Source: Talaromyces rugulosus (Eukaryota > Ascomycota > Eurotiomycetes > Eurotiales > Trichocomaceae). Taken from it: a stretch of 64,000 nucleotides of DNA. Both the position numbers and the translations under genes were made by a program. The DNA is taken from NCBI RefSeq assembly GCF_013368755.1, contig NC_049565.1, forward strand, positions 682,001 through 746,000. Direction: 5' to 3'. The notes beneath the pieces were generated by a model. It was not told where the DNA came from. It did not search any database and saw only the letters and a list, made by a program, of their open reading frames with translations. This document shows, piece by piece, positions 1-10,780 of the stretch; the stretch's first letter is position 1; each line of letters starts with the position of its first letter.

Positions 1-1708
1 AATTCGTATTTATCAGCGAGGTTCGAGTTGTCAGTTTCATGATTGGATATAAGATTTGTAGTAGGCTAACTACTGATGGCAAGGTTGTGCAGTACATTAG
101 GTTTCGGACGATGGCGGAAAACCACTTTTATGATATTTCGTAGCCCCTGTTAGTCGACCTATGGGTCGTCGCCCCCACTCCGGGTTACTACGGAGATTCA
201 CACGTATGCTCCCTCAGTCCTTCCCCGCGTCCTCTCGGGTTTCTCCATTCAGATGAAAGGGAGGAGGGAGCATAGTATATTCTCTATACGATTGCGTTGA
301 AGTTCCATGTCAATGATAAGAAATTATGTAGTTGCACTGCAAAAGATCTGATTGAAGCTCCCAGTAAATACTGGGAGGAAAACCTAAAAGCCGCTCTCGT
401 GGAGATGCTACAAGCCAAGAGCAAGCCGGACCACCACTTTTGATTTGAAGGGGCAGACATTGTAGTAACGGTCGATGATCGAACGCAAACTAACTTTGAG
501 GATTTTGCTAGTTCCACGCTTTCTAGATTAGTTTCAACGCTCCATTGAGTGAAAACCCCAACCAGCGGTCTTATGAGTATACGGAATATATACTTGGTAA
601 AGTTGATACACACATTATTATACTACGTAATGTCGTACTTAATAAGACCCGATTCTCTGCGGTGATTGGCTGTCAAGTGTAACGAGTCTAACGGCAAGCC
701 CCACAGCACCAGCAAATCAGAACAACGGCACTCAGCGGCCAGCCTTGTGGGTCAAACAAAGCGGGCTAATAGCACTTGCGCCATCGCTTTCCACCAAGAC
801 CACGTGATCTATGATAAGTGTCGAACTTCGGGATCTTGGCACTTGCTTAATAATATGGCGGAACCGGTGCAAATTGGGGGTAAAAAGATGTGTCAAATTG
901 GTCAAATCTATGAGCATAATATTCTAATTTACATGACAATTGGATCGGTTTATATAGGGGTTTTCTCAGTAGCTTGATCCAATCGCGTGATTCCAAATAA
1001 TATAGGGGGATCAGCCAATTACACTCCCAAGCAGGATAAGCTGCCTATTGACGAATTAGGACTGATTTGGTTAGTAAGCACCCTGAAGCTTGACAATAAG
1101 GCCCCGCTTGACATACAGTCGAGTCCAGCCGCAGCTTCAGACGTCAAAGCTGCATGCGCACTTGTCTTCTGCAACGCTTTCGCTTCTCTGCAGTCTTTAG
1201 GTTCCCGATGTAACGTGCCAGGGGCTTGTAACTATTCTTGCTTCTTGATAAATTTCTCCCCGTCGGCGTGCATCCAACCTGGGCTGGATCCAATTGATTG
1301 TTTTTGTCGTCTCTCGCTCTGCCCTGGCAAATCGGCCCACTAACAATCCATGTGTAAAACTACCTTGGCTGAAGAAAGCATTGCAGTTCGGTTTTTTTGC
1401 GACCACAATTTGGATCACACGTGGTCAAACTCACTAGTACGATTGATATTCTACCATCGCACGTACAACCCGTTGCTGCCCTACCAGCCCTGTCCCCACC
1501 GCCCATAACGTTCCAACTCCTGGACGTGTTCGAGTATGATACTTAATGACACACAAGAAAGAGCGATTGTATTTCGAATCCAGAGGACAGTTCATTCAAG
1601 TCTCGCAGATTCTCTCAGACCCAAGATGCGTTAACTCGTTCTCGATCTTTCTGTGAAATATACAAGTTTGGCTGCGCCGAACTTTGCAGCTTTCTTGCGT
1701 GAAAAATT
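1..1708. other. Intergenic, no gene recognised
   Basis: Only short, mutually overlapping open frames occur here and none has a recognisable motif, a good ATG context and plausible introns together. A 45-codon plus-strand stretch near 297-450 ends in a stop and could be a gene remnant, but it cannot be tied to a family. The last few hundred bases are presumably the old promoter of the bck1-like copy that follows. Confidence 0.5.
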
Positions 1709-3780
1709 ATGGATCAACGACAGCAATATATTCCACCACCTCCTCCAAGACCATCAACACAACGACATGGTTTATTCCCTCCACCGCCACTAGGGCCGCC
1801 CCCCTCCGCCTATCCAGGGTCGAACCAATGGCCAATATGGCCACCTCCTCCGCCGATGATTCACCCGTCTCTAATCCCTTCGAACCAAACGTACGGCCGT
1901 CAACAATCCACTCCATTGTCAATTCCCATCCAACCTATCCCACCTCCGCAATCTGAAGTACTGCCATTAACTTCGCCTACATATATACTTGTTGGAGCAT
2001 CTTTATGTCCAGGCGTTGGTATTCCCCCATTATACGATAACTATGGACCATCAACAACTGTGCAACCTTCAAACCAGCCCTGGGAAAGCGCTCCTGTGGA
2101 TAAATCGCCAACGAGAGATGGTAACATTCCGTCTACTCCATCAGCCCGACACTTTCCACCATCGGTTACGCTAGGAAACGACAATTCTGAAGCCGCGTCA
2201 CCAGGTTTTGCAACTTATCAGACTTATAACTACGAACCGGCGCGAACGTCCAGCCATAAACACAATGCCAGCAATACTTCTCTTGGACGGATGTCTACTG
2301 GCGAATCTACTGTGAATTGGCCACTAGAGCGAGTCATTAATTGGCTTATTAGGAAAGGGTTCTCCAAGGATTGGCAGGAGACTTTTAAGTTCTTAGAACT
2401 TGAAGGTGCCGATTTTCTTGGACTTGGTCAAGGAGGAAATGGACGCGGGAACCTTGGAAAGCTGCACCAGCAGGTTTACCCCCAATTGGCAAAAGAATGT
2501 CAGAAGAGTGGCAGTGGCTGGAACCAACATCGAGAGCATAAAGAAGGAAAGCGTATGTGGCAACTTATTCGCGAGATACAGGACGGGAACGAAGCATCTT
2601 CGCAGACTCACAGGCGACGAGGGTCTCAAACTATGGTAATCAGTGCTTCTACCGAAGGAGGGTTGGAAAACTCTCCGAATCTGGGATGGGAGTCCACTGT
2701 TCCCCCTAGGCCAGCTAGCTATATTCAACACCCTGCCCACCGACAAACACCAAACACTGGTGAAAAGCAAACTGATCAGACACGGCCCGGGGCTGCTCCC
2801 TTTTCGTATAGACAAGATGCAATCTATGGTGACTCGCGCCCTGAATTCACTCGGCATGCGGTTTGTAACCTAGAAACTTTCCGAAAACAAAGCCCCTCTT
2901 CACCTAGTGGTGGTAATCCGTTTAAACCTCCGCCATCTCTGACAAGTCGGAAATCATTTGGGCCGGAGTATGACTTTGAAGAAACCAAAGTTGATTTTGA
3001 TACACCCCACATTCCTCAGTCGAGCTCTGATGATGACTCTGATGACGGCCTTTTTGCGAAGCCGCTAGTGACAAGCAAGCCGCAGAACACAAGATCTAAT
3101 AAAGGTCGGTCCGTGGCTTTCAAATCTCCTAACGCCAATGATGGACAATCTCTCAGTCCGCCGTATCCTAGCTCCGCAGTTTTTTCAAACGATCCGCGCT
3201 CCGGTTTTGATGGAAATGGAGCAACGTTTCCAAGCGCAGGGCATTCGTCGGAAGAGGAAAAGCCTCGCAGGAATTCCTCCTTTGCAACAAATTTTTAGGC
3301 CAGCAGACCTCCAGTTGAAGGCGTCATCAATAATCCTGGCGGTTTCTTCCCAATATTGATCTCGACGAGCTATATCTGGAACCATTGAGAGCTTCTCCGC
3401 CAGTATCTCCAATAAACCCAATGGCCAAGACCAATCAGGACCGTTGTATCAGCAACCGTCTTTGAGCGTAATTCCTAGTGGGTATGATATCTCAGCGCCG
3501 TATGAGCCGCCGTTGAAAAATTCTGTCGCGAGATGTAACATGGAAAAAGCTGGTGGTTTGTCTCGTATGAAGTCTATTCGAGAGGTTGTGTAAGGCGCGC
3601 AACAGCAAGTTAAGCGTAATAAGACTGTTGTGGACCAGAGTCATAAAAAATCAGGCGAAATACTCCGGCGGAAAAGTATGAAGATATTTGGTGTAAAGAT
3701 CATGTAGACAGTTCTAAGCCTGGCAGTCGTTTGAGTCAACTAGAACTAATTCCCTATAATGGATTGCCCCCAGAAACGCG
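1709..3780 (+). pseudogene. bck1: Truncated, frameshifted copy of a BCK1-type MAPKKK (N-terminal half only)
   Basis: An ATG opens a 529-codon frame rich in proline at its N terminus (runs of PPPP, residues 8-50), followed around residues 203-295 by the SAM-like segment typical of fungal Bck1, the MAP kinase kinase kinase of the cell-wall integrity cascade (WPLERVINWLIRKGFSKDWQ is visible). The frame stops at 3298. Recognisable Bck1-like sequence then continues in shifting frames (for example NIDLDELYLEPLRASPPVSP near 3353 and KPGSRLSQLELIP near 3717), with several stops. A functional Bck1 ends in a protein kinase domain of about 280 residues. No Walker-like glycine loop, HRD or DFG is found downstream. 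The sequence shows truncation plus frameshifts; that it is a non-functional second copy of the housekeeping gene is inference. Confidence 0.75.
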
Positions 3781-4008
3781 GTGTTGAAGAAGCCATTCAA
3801 TAAAGTTTTCGAAAATAACAGCATCGGTAGATGCTTGAAAGGTATTAGATATAATAATACCATCCTGAGCGTAAGCTGGTAATATCTAATATCTCTGGCC
3901 TCGATGAAATTTTGATACCCGAACCGGTGCCACGCCAAGTGGAGAGACCAGTCACGCCGTCTATTTCCCACCCGTTTATCACATCCGGTTTCGTCGACAA
4001 AAACTAAC

Positions 4009-4442
4009 TTAACTGATATGAAAAATACTGGGATAATTTATGCTGGCAGAACGCTCGTAATTGAGGGTTCTGTTCCTTTGCTTTGTATCGGACTTCTTGT
4101 TTGTCCGGCCTGCTTGAGAAAAGGCTCGTTTGACACTGCTCGAGGAAGGTAGTAGAATGTCAAACTCATTATGTAGATAGAGCGTAGTATTTTTAGCAAG
4201 ATGATTCAAATGTCAGTAATCATTAGAGGAGTGATACTTGGCGGCCGACCAGCACGGACTAGATCAGGTTTAGCACAGCCAAACAATTGCAATTTCTTAC
4301 AAATATTCGAAACGGAGATGTCAGAACATTTCGCAGCCTGTGCTATCTCTCGAATGGTAAATTTCCCACTACGTATTATATGAACAATAATTGTACGACG
4401 ACATGGCTTCATATGTCGCGCCATTTTGTTATGAGTTGGCAT
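4009..4442 (-). pseudogene. Remnant of a Tc1/mariner-like (DDE) transposase
   Basis: Read on the minus strand, a 78-codon frame carries a helix-turn-helix (FTIREIAQAAKCSDISVSNI) and the linker AGRPPSITPLMI that follows the HTH in fungal Tc1/mariner-family transposases. After a stop at 4206 the homology resumes in another frame (LYLHNEFDILLPSSSSVKRA, then a KKSDTKQRNRTL stretch), matching the segment just before the DDE catalytic core. The catalytic aspartates are absent, so this is a 5' remnant with a stop and a deletion. It sits next to the broken bck1 copy, which fits a transposon-rich breakpoint. Family assignment is from motif memory and not from a search. Confidence 0.6.
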
Positions 4443-4478
4443 AAATGGGCTGCCTTCACTCAGGTAGGCTAAGAGACT

Positions 4479-4501
4479 GTAAGTTACATCATGTAACTTA
4501 C
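4479..4501. repeat. Perfect 23-bp palindrome
   Basis: The sequence reads GTAAGTTACAT, one C, then ATGTAACTTAC, an exact inverted repeat with a single-base centre, placed just outside the transposase remnant. It could be a transposon terminus relic or a binding site; nothing decides between these. Confidence 0.6.
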
Positions 4502-4775
4502 ATGATAGACAGGGCGTATTTTATCTATTTTTAGTTATGTCATAGTACGGTTTACTCAGATGTTTCTTTCTGTTTAGTATTATACGTTTCAGTACGGGAA
4601 CAGAAAAATTCGTTATGTATCTAACTGTATACTGCTAGTATGTCTTGGCATTAGGGTTTGGGAACAGATCTCTTTGTGCAAAACCATAAAGGACATTTCG
4701 GGCGCGACAGTATTTAAATGTACAGTATGTACATAACTTCATGTCTATGTAAATGTGAATGTTCACTCTCCACTG

Positions 4776-5672
4776 CTAACCTATCTCCCCATTTGCCGGT
4801 CCTCTCCTATCGGTGCCTTGTACAATCTTCAAAAATGGGATGAGGTCCGACTTTGGAGGAGCCTGTGTGAGGTATCGATGCTGAAGACATAGTTAGGTAA
4901 CACTTTATACTTGTAATCATTGACTTACGTTAGATAAGTTCTGCCAAGATAACTGTAAAAATGTTTGACACAGAAAATCGTTAAACGCCTCTGGCCAAGT
5001 ACCAAGCACCCCCGGATCCCCATAACTGCATTTGCTGGGTTTATTGATGAATTTTATCATAATCCGGCCCAAGGCCGAGATATCATTCATTCGGAGGCCT
5101 GAATAACAACTATCAAATGTTGCTGGTATAATTAGCGGCGTTCTGGCATAATACGTGTCTTCATACCGATCTTCACTTCTCCACGATCTGTCACCAAAAT
5201 ATCGATTTCTTCAATACATACGCATGATAAATTGCACTCAGTGAGATAACACATGCCGTTTACAATCTGACGAGGTCAGCAAAGCAAGGATTGACAACAT
5301 AGTCCAATCGTGTACCTGTTGTAAGAGAATTGCGATTTGCCCTACGTTTGGATTTACCGGGCAATTTAAAATGGTAGCAAGGGAGATTGGAATGTAGGTG
5401 GTCACCACATACAATCCACCGTCAGGTGCAAAAATCTTCTCTAATGCTGCGATATTCCGGTGGTGAAGTAGGCGAAAATTGGCAACACTTTTCTTCGCGT
5501 CCGATGTGAGAGAATGGATAACGAAAACATCCGAGTTCATTTTCTTTTTAAATGCGAGCACTTTTAGACGGGACCCCAGAGATAGAAATTTTCGATACTC
5601 ATCCCAGGGGGATCCAATTTCCCACGGCGCTAGATCACTGCATACTTCTTCTGCCATTGAATAGGTTTGCAT
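4776..5672 (-). CDS. Four-exon kinase-like (probable pseudokinase) protein, copy 1
   Basis: Exons on the minus strand are 5672-5316, 5266-5167, 5122-4929 and 4880-4776, joined through introns of 49, 44 and 48 nt with GT...AG ends, giving about 251 residues. An in-frame ATG at 5657 is an equally good start. The fold looks like a shrunken protein kinase: a VFVIHSL strand where VAIK would be, HHRNIAALEKIF as the hydrophobic N-lobe segment, a hinge-like YVVTTYIPISLATIL, then a degenerate catalytic loop (CIEEIDILVTDRGEVKIA) that lacks HRD and DFG, and a C-terminal HRYLTQAP like the closing helix of kinases. The same exon plan recurs in the genes at 40101 and 59812; exon 2 is 100 nt in all three. 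Phosphotransfer activity looks unlikely; a scaffold or regulatory role is inference. Confidence 0.7.
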
Positions 5673-6412
5673 TTTGAGTTGTCATTTTAAACGTTTCTCA
5701 AATAATTATTGATGTTAAAAGTTGCACTTTTATTTCTTTAAGACAGGTGGTGAGGCAAGGGTGACTGATTTTGGCTCCATACTGGAGGGAAGAGTCGGCC
5801 GATTTGAGCCCACGGCTCCTTCGAATGACATGAAACAGGTTTTACGTATCAGCGTCCATGTTTATTGTTTGACCATCGCAGAATAGACTGCTTTTAGAAA
5901 GATCAGGCCTCTTTTTACGTTAGGCTCGGATGTCCAAATACTATGTCAGGTACAGGCAGATTCGAAAGGGCAGACTTAAACAGAGTGTGTAAATACTGTA
6001 AGGTACATACTGTAAAGCCAGTTTCGAACCTCCCTGTACTATTCCGATGATATCACTATAGAACAATATGAAGCTTATGAATGCTGTCTTTTATCGACTC
6101 AATTTGGTTTGGTGATCATACAGTATCTAAAGGGGCAGTATGTTAATGGGAAGATAAGTGGCTAAGAGTAACTGATTCTGCTCTGTGTTGATTACTATCT
6201 TCTAGGGAGAGGCTTAAATGACACCCTATTCGACGTCAAACCCATGTTGGAGACCCTGCTCTAGATAGCATTCACTCGAGATAACATTGTTCGGCTGGTT
6301 CGGGCCTCCCTACAAGCCTATACTCTAGGGTCAGTTAACGAATAAAGTAAAACTGTGCACCATTTTTGCAATCAACTGTACTGTAACGCCAAATTGATAT
6401 AATACATAGCCT
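5673..6412. other. Intergenic, no gene recognised
   Basis: No convincing coding frame. Around 5980-6030 a few motifs (AGAGTGTGTAAA, AGCCAGTTTCGAA) resemble the ends of the MITE family found at 7021, 52483 and 53481, so a very decayed copy may lie here. Confidence 0.4.
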
Positions 6413-6788
6413 TCATTTCTTGTTTAATTTTATCGCCTTGTCAATAGAGTCTCTAAAATCCTTCGCCCATTTAAAGAGGTACACAAGCGACTTTTCCAGT
6501 TTTCGCACACGACTGCTAGAGGGTGAGAATCATTCATAAAATTAGGAAGGACACATACTCTGCGAGATATTGAAGTTGACTGTCACTATTGCCTACCATC
6601 CCACGCAATTCTTCTATCTGCTGTGACGGTGTACTTTCAACATTCTCGGCCCCATCGAGGTATATACCGAAGTCCTCCAGAGACGGTACATCCCCTGTAT
6701 CGAAGAGATCGAGCCAGTCGATATGGTTCAGGTCAAAGTTAAGGTCCGTTTCACTGATTGAAGGACCACTGGCATCCATTTCCGCCAT
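6413..6788 (-). CDS. Small acidic protein with C-terminal basic coiled coil, unknown function
   Basis: Two exons, 6788-6559 and 6515-6413, with a 43-nt intron (GTATGT...CTAG), give 110 residues. The N-terminal 50 residues are acidic and aromatic (DLNHIDWLDLFDTGDVPSLE), resembling transcriptional activation segments. The part from residue 58 on is a predicted helix that continues across the intron as SRVRKLEKSLVYLFKW and ends in a lysine-rich tail. Splicing turns an otherwise abrupt stop into a continuous heptad pattern, which is the main reason to trust the intron. I do not recognise the family. A bZIP-like or adaptor role is only a guess. Confidence 0.5.
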
Positions 6789-7020
6789 AGTGTAATGTAA
6801 TCGACCGAAGGCTTCTGTGGATTTTCATTTACTAATAATGCGCCCCATCAAGTTTATGTAGTGTATTTCTTGACTGGGGGAAACCCTAAAGTGGGTCATG
6901 AGCAATCATTCGGCAGTGTGTTGTTGCCTAGGTCAAAACAGGAGCCCCGGTGCTCATTTCAACAACCGGCAACTATGTCAGACAACACTGATGTACTACA
7001 TGTCATTACGCTGACGTTAA

Positions 7021-7168
7021 AGCTGGATTTGAAACTGCCTTCACCTTACACACTCGTCCTGCCCCACTTTTGAGGTGTGCTTAGTCTGATGTGAATCATC
7101 CAACATGTCTCCACAGTGGGGCAGAATTAAATAGAGTGCGCAGATGATGGAAGTTTTGAATCTGGCTG
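7021..7168. mobile_element. MITE copy 1 (short TIR element)
   Basis: The left end (GCTGGATTTGAAACTGCCTT, then CCTGCCCCACTTTTGAGG) is an imperfect inverted copy of the right end (CTCCACAGTGGGGCAGAATT, then AGTTTTGAATCTGGCTG). The GTGGGGCAGAATT core recurs at 52483-52705 and 53481-53706 with the same polarity, so these are members of one non-autonomous family. This copy is about 148 bp. Confidence 0.6.
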
Positions 7169-7565
7169 CACAATAATGCCAGAAGAAAGTTAAGTTCGAA
7201 TTCAAGCCACTACCTAACATAGATGAACAAGACACGCTCAACATAAAATCTGGTCGCCAGAGCCGTCGGGGCAGAAGAATCAATATTTCAAACAAGTCTG
7301 CGGTCATACTGAGACGGAGAGTGGCTGCAGGAGATTCTGGTTTTTCTATATTTTCACTAGAATTCCATCCATCAATCCAGCTCAATGAAAGATCACCATT
7401 GCTTAACCTTGAGTAATCGCTGACGTTTGTAGGGTCTTTCAAAATCTGACGTGGTCCTCAAAAACATGTTAGCATGCCCCATCCCACCATCACATGTCCT
7501 TTACAGTATAAGAGTACAAAAAATTTCTCCAAAAAGTAGACAGAAATCGACTCACGCAGCTTATC

Positions 7566-8636
7566 ATGTCTCTTATCCTTCATGCACTCCTTTTCACCTG
7601 CGCCGCCTGTGGCGTGCTTTTCCCACTCAAAGATGGATTTCCAGACCCAAGCCCTCTTCAACTACTCTCCGTCGGATCCCATAGCTTAGGAACGCTTTCA
7701 AGTGGTAGCCTTCCGGCCACGATCAGCACCGAAGGCATTACCAATCTTCAACTGCTCGCCTTCAACGAAATGGTTGCGGTGGCTTTCTTTAGCGAGCTAG
7801 TGGCCAATCTCACAGAGGGCATCGAAGGCTTCAATCTCCTGCCAGGTCAGGACCATGTGGTTCCTGCCATTGTTGCCACATTACAAGTAAGAGGTGATTA
7901 TGAGACCACGTGCCAGCTCTAATTCAGCCTTGGGTAGCAAGAAGAACTTCACGCTGTTAATGCCAATGCCGCTCTCCAGCATTTCGGTGTCAACCCGATG
8001 GCACCTTGCACCTATACCTTCCCTGTGGCTTCTGTTGAAGATGCCATTTACTGGGCCAGTGTTGTTACCGCAGCAGTTCTCGGAGCACAGCATGGCGTAA
8101 TTCAAAACTTAGCCGAGAATGGTGACGTTGGTTTGGTTCAAGGTCTGGTGTCCATCACTGGGCAGGAAGGTGAACAGGAAGGCTTTTTCCGAGAGTTGCA
8201 AGGCAAGATCCCGAACGAGCTACCGTTTCTTACTAGTAGCACGCGGGAATTTCTGTTCAGTGCTCTTCGTCGAGTAGCGGATCCGCTTTGTGCGTCCTTG
8301 GAGGGAATCAGCCTACCGAGCTTTTTTCCGTTGGATGTGGCGATCTTTCCTGATCCTAACAGCCCAATCATTACATTGACCTATAGCGCACTTGAAGCGG
8401 ACTGCTCCAGTCTCTCCGTTGTCTACACCAATCAGCAGAACCCCCCCATCGTGAAGCCGATCATGTTCGAATCGATAACGGAGGATCTCATTACGGTGAA
8501 AGCGCAGTTTCCACAGGATGAGTTTTCTATAAATGGCCTAACCATCATAGCCCTCACTAGCCAACCAGGGCCTTTCAAGGATGCAAGCGACGTCGCAAAA
8601 GCAACCGTGTTCGGTCCCGCATTTGTTATCTTATGA
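7566..8636 (+). CDS. Secreted ferritin-like domain protein (LsdA/Rds1 family), copy 1
   Basis: Exons 7566-7886 and 7938-8636 are joined by a 51-nt intron (GTAAGA...GGTAG), giving 339 residues. A hydrophobic N terminus (MSLILHALLFTCAACGVLF) looks like a signal peptide. The helices carry ferritin-type acidic positions: FNEMVAVAFFSELV in helix 1, QEELHAVNANAAL (an ExxH motif) right after the splice, and GQEGEQEGFFREL in the fourth helix, where the family often has ExxQ instead of ExxH. A beta-rich C-terminal domain ends in ATVFGPAFVIL. The family includes Aspergillus LsdA (late sexual development) and fission yeast Rds1 (stress response); biochemical function is not firmly known. A paralogue with the intron at the same place lies at 38500 and a wreck of a third at 55877. 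Confidence 0.8.
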
Positions 8637-9351
8637 AGAAATTAGCAGAAGGGAAAGTGTAATTTTTACTTTGTATCCGCTTTTCAGTTTTGAATAATAA
8701 GAACCATTGATTTCCGTATATTCATTTTCTTGGGATAAACCGGACCTGCCACCCTCTATAATAAAACACAAAACTTCTCTCATGATGCTTGTAAGTAATT
8801 TCAAATCTATGGAGTAGTGTTCTCAACTATGTTACTGTAACAAGTAAACGAAGTTTGGGAAGCCCCTGGAAGCCTATATGTTTAGATTGCGTGGATTTTT
8901 AAGAAGCTAGATAACAAAGTGGTCGCAAATGTGCGAGCCCTACCGAGTAACTAAGATACGGGTACCGGAAGCTGCATATAGAACGTAGAATCTGCTCACT
9001 GCTTTGACTATTGCTGTAATCGTAATATCATGCACTGTTATAATAAATTCGAAATACCAACCAGCGTGAAGAGTCAAAAATAGAAGATAAAGCACGCAAC
9101 GTACCACTAGGGATATTCCTCCACAAGCAAATCCGTCAGAATGGCAAGGTTGACGTTTCCATTCCCTGATTGTTTACGTCATATTCTAGGTTAGGAAACG
9201 GACTTACAGCTGGGATGTATCATCATGTGCACTCTCTCAGCGTTGCTGACACACGAGTTTAGCAACTGCTGACGTTAGCTCTTAAGAAAACTTATCAGGC
9301 CAAGAACAAAAAGGGCGTGGCCGGTCACATCTTACGGCCCAGTTTTCGTCA
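8637..9351. other. Intergenic; start of a duplicated block
   Basis: No gene. From about 8985 the sequence is recognisably related to 52960 onward (shared stretches such as CATGCACTGTTA, CCACAAGC and GATTGTTTA.GTCATAT), marking the left side of the coiled-coil/RING segmental duplication. Confidence 0.55.
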
Positions 9352-10040
9352 TGGAGAAATTGGATGCCAATGTATGTATCCTCCGCTTGATCGTTAACAT
9401 ATTTGACTGATTGTTTATAGAATCCAGGTGGACACAATTCCGTTGGAGGGAGTCTTGTTATTCGGATACTACCAGCCGAGCTGACTAGCAAGGCGCACCA
9501 ATCTCGTGCCCCACAAGATGGATCACCCATGGCTGTTGAGATATATGTTGCCAATCATGGTCTCGATGGCCCGCGAGAGCAATCTGAGCTACAATCCAAA
9601 CGCATGAGTGAGGTGGAAAAGGCGTATGAAACGATTCTCCATTTCAATCAAGAATTACGTGAACTATACTTGGAATCGGCCCAGGAAAAGGAAAACCTGA
9701 GGAAGGATAAAGTTGACCTGCAATGGACTGTTGGAAGGCATGAACGACAACTACAAAAACAAGCCACGGTAGGCTCACTCTCCACACACCCAACGCTGCT
9801 GACAGCTCGCAGGAAATCTGCGAACTGAGAGAGAACCTTCGCCTACTTGAGAAAAACAAAAAGGAACTGGAGCAGGAATGCAGAGCCCACGCTGCATCGG
9901 TACGATATCAATCTTATCTCACTGCGTACAGCCCACTGAAAACCGGCCCGACGCCAGCTGGTACTAATCTCAAAGAGCAAAACAATCATCTCTCGCCCCT
10001 AGAAAACACCCCAAGTGATTGCCTTGGATTGGAAGGATGA
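9352..10040 (+). CDS. Coiled-coil protein, unknown function (intact copy of a duplicated gene)
   Basis: Three exons (9352-9372, 9421-9768, 9813-10040) with introns of 48 and 44 nt encode 198 residues. The first exon is only seven codons (MEKLDAN). Residues roughly 67-160 form a charged helix (SEVEKAYETILHFNQELREL, then KENLRKDKVDLQ and LRENLRLLEKNKKELEQE) with heptad spacing typical of a coiled coil. The tail is polar. A degenerate copy with the same ATG, the same second acceptor and the same helix lies at 53319-54450, with its first donor changed from GT to GC and many stops. Conservation of splice signals between the copies supports the model. No domain family is recognised. Confidence 0.6.
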
Positions 10041-10119
10041 TTTGCGCTTGGTAACGTTTTCCATTGGGGACTTATTTGATTGTGGATGGGAAGTGTTCTA
10101 TTGATGATATTCATCTATG

Positions 10120-10780
10120 TTATGTACTTCTTTCGAAATATATTCCTGTAATTAACAGCCACCGCCCCAATCGTAAAGTACAACGAAATGAATCATATGG
10201 AAAGGTCTCTAGATCATTTGCTATCCGTTGCATTGTGGAGTGACCGTGGTATTGAAGAATATAGGTTGCCATATCATATGTCACTTCCATTCTGACTCGA
10301 AGAATCACTCTTTGACTTGACCTTTCGTGCAGAATCTAGAATTGTAATGAAAAATACTAGAAGATTCATGTAGTATCTCTTCATTTGTTTCTTTAAACAA
10401 CTCAATAGCACGATCTTCACTAATTTGGTAGGTATGAAAGCTCTGTATACTGTAATATGGCAGATTCTGTCGTAGAAAGCTACGGTCCGTCCGTCTGATC
10501 CAATCGGGGTTCTTATGGGGTTCTGCAGCTCGAAATGATTCCGGACATAATGTACTCGCATATAAATGTGTTCATTGTTTAGCCTTGATGGTTCCGTATG
10601 AGGGATGAAGTGTTTGCAAACATTTCCAACCACCGAGTGCCCGTTGGGATATCTCTTAGTCGCTGTATATCGAGTGCGCAGTGGTCCTAGAGTCGTGGAT
10701 GGATTTAATAAAACTCACTGAGTAAAACTTCCCTGTCCCAGCCCCGCTTTCTGGTAAGAGAGATGGAGTAAGTTAAAACC
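10120..10780 (-). pseudogene. 5'-truncated copy of the RING-type gene at 54608
   Basis: Minus-strand frames here match the C-terminal half of the 54608-55705 protein: the ICHI segment, the IPTKLVKIV nucleotide stretch in the alternative frame, then MATYILQYHGHSTMQRIAND. The frames are shifted against each other. Homology stops near 10780, before the part that would encode the two zinc-binding modules, so this copy cannot make the RING. It is convergent with the coiled-coil gene, the same arrangement as in the second block. Confidence 0.65.

Noticed and set aside
284..613. 109-codon minus-strand frame, and a 45-codon plus-strand stretch in the same place
   Set aside because: Neither has introns, motifs or a credible start context.
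7041..7442. 133-codon minus-strand frame beside MITE copy 1
   Set aside because: It has no ATG at its head and its last third runs into the MITE, so it is not supported as a gene.
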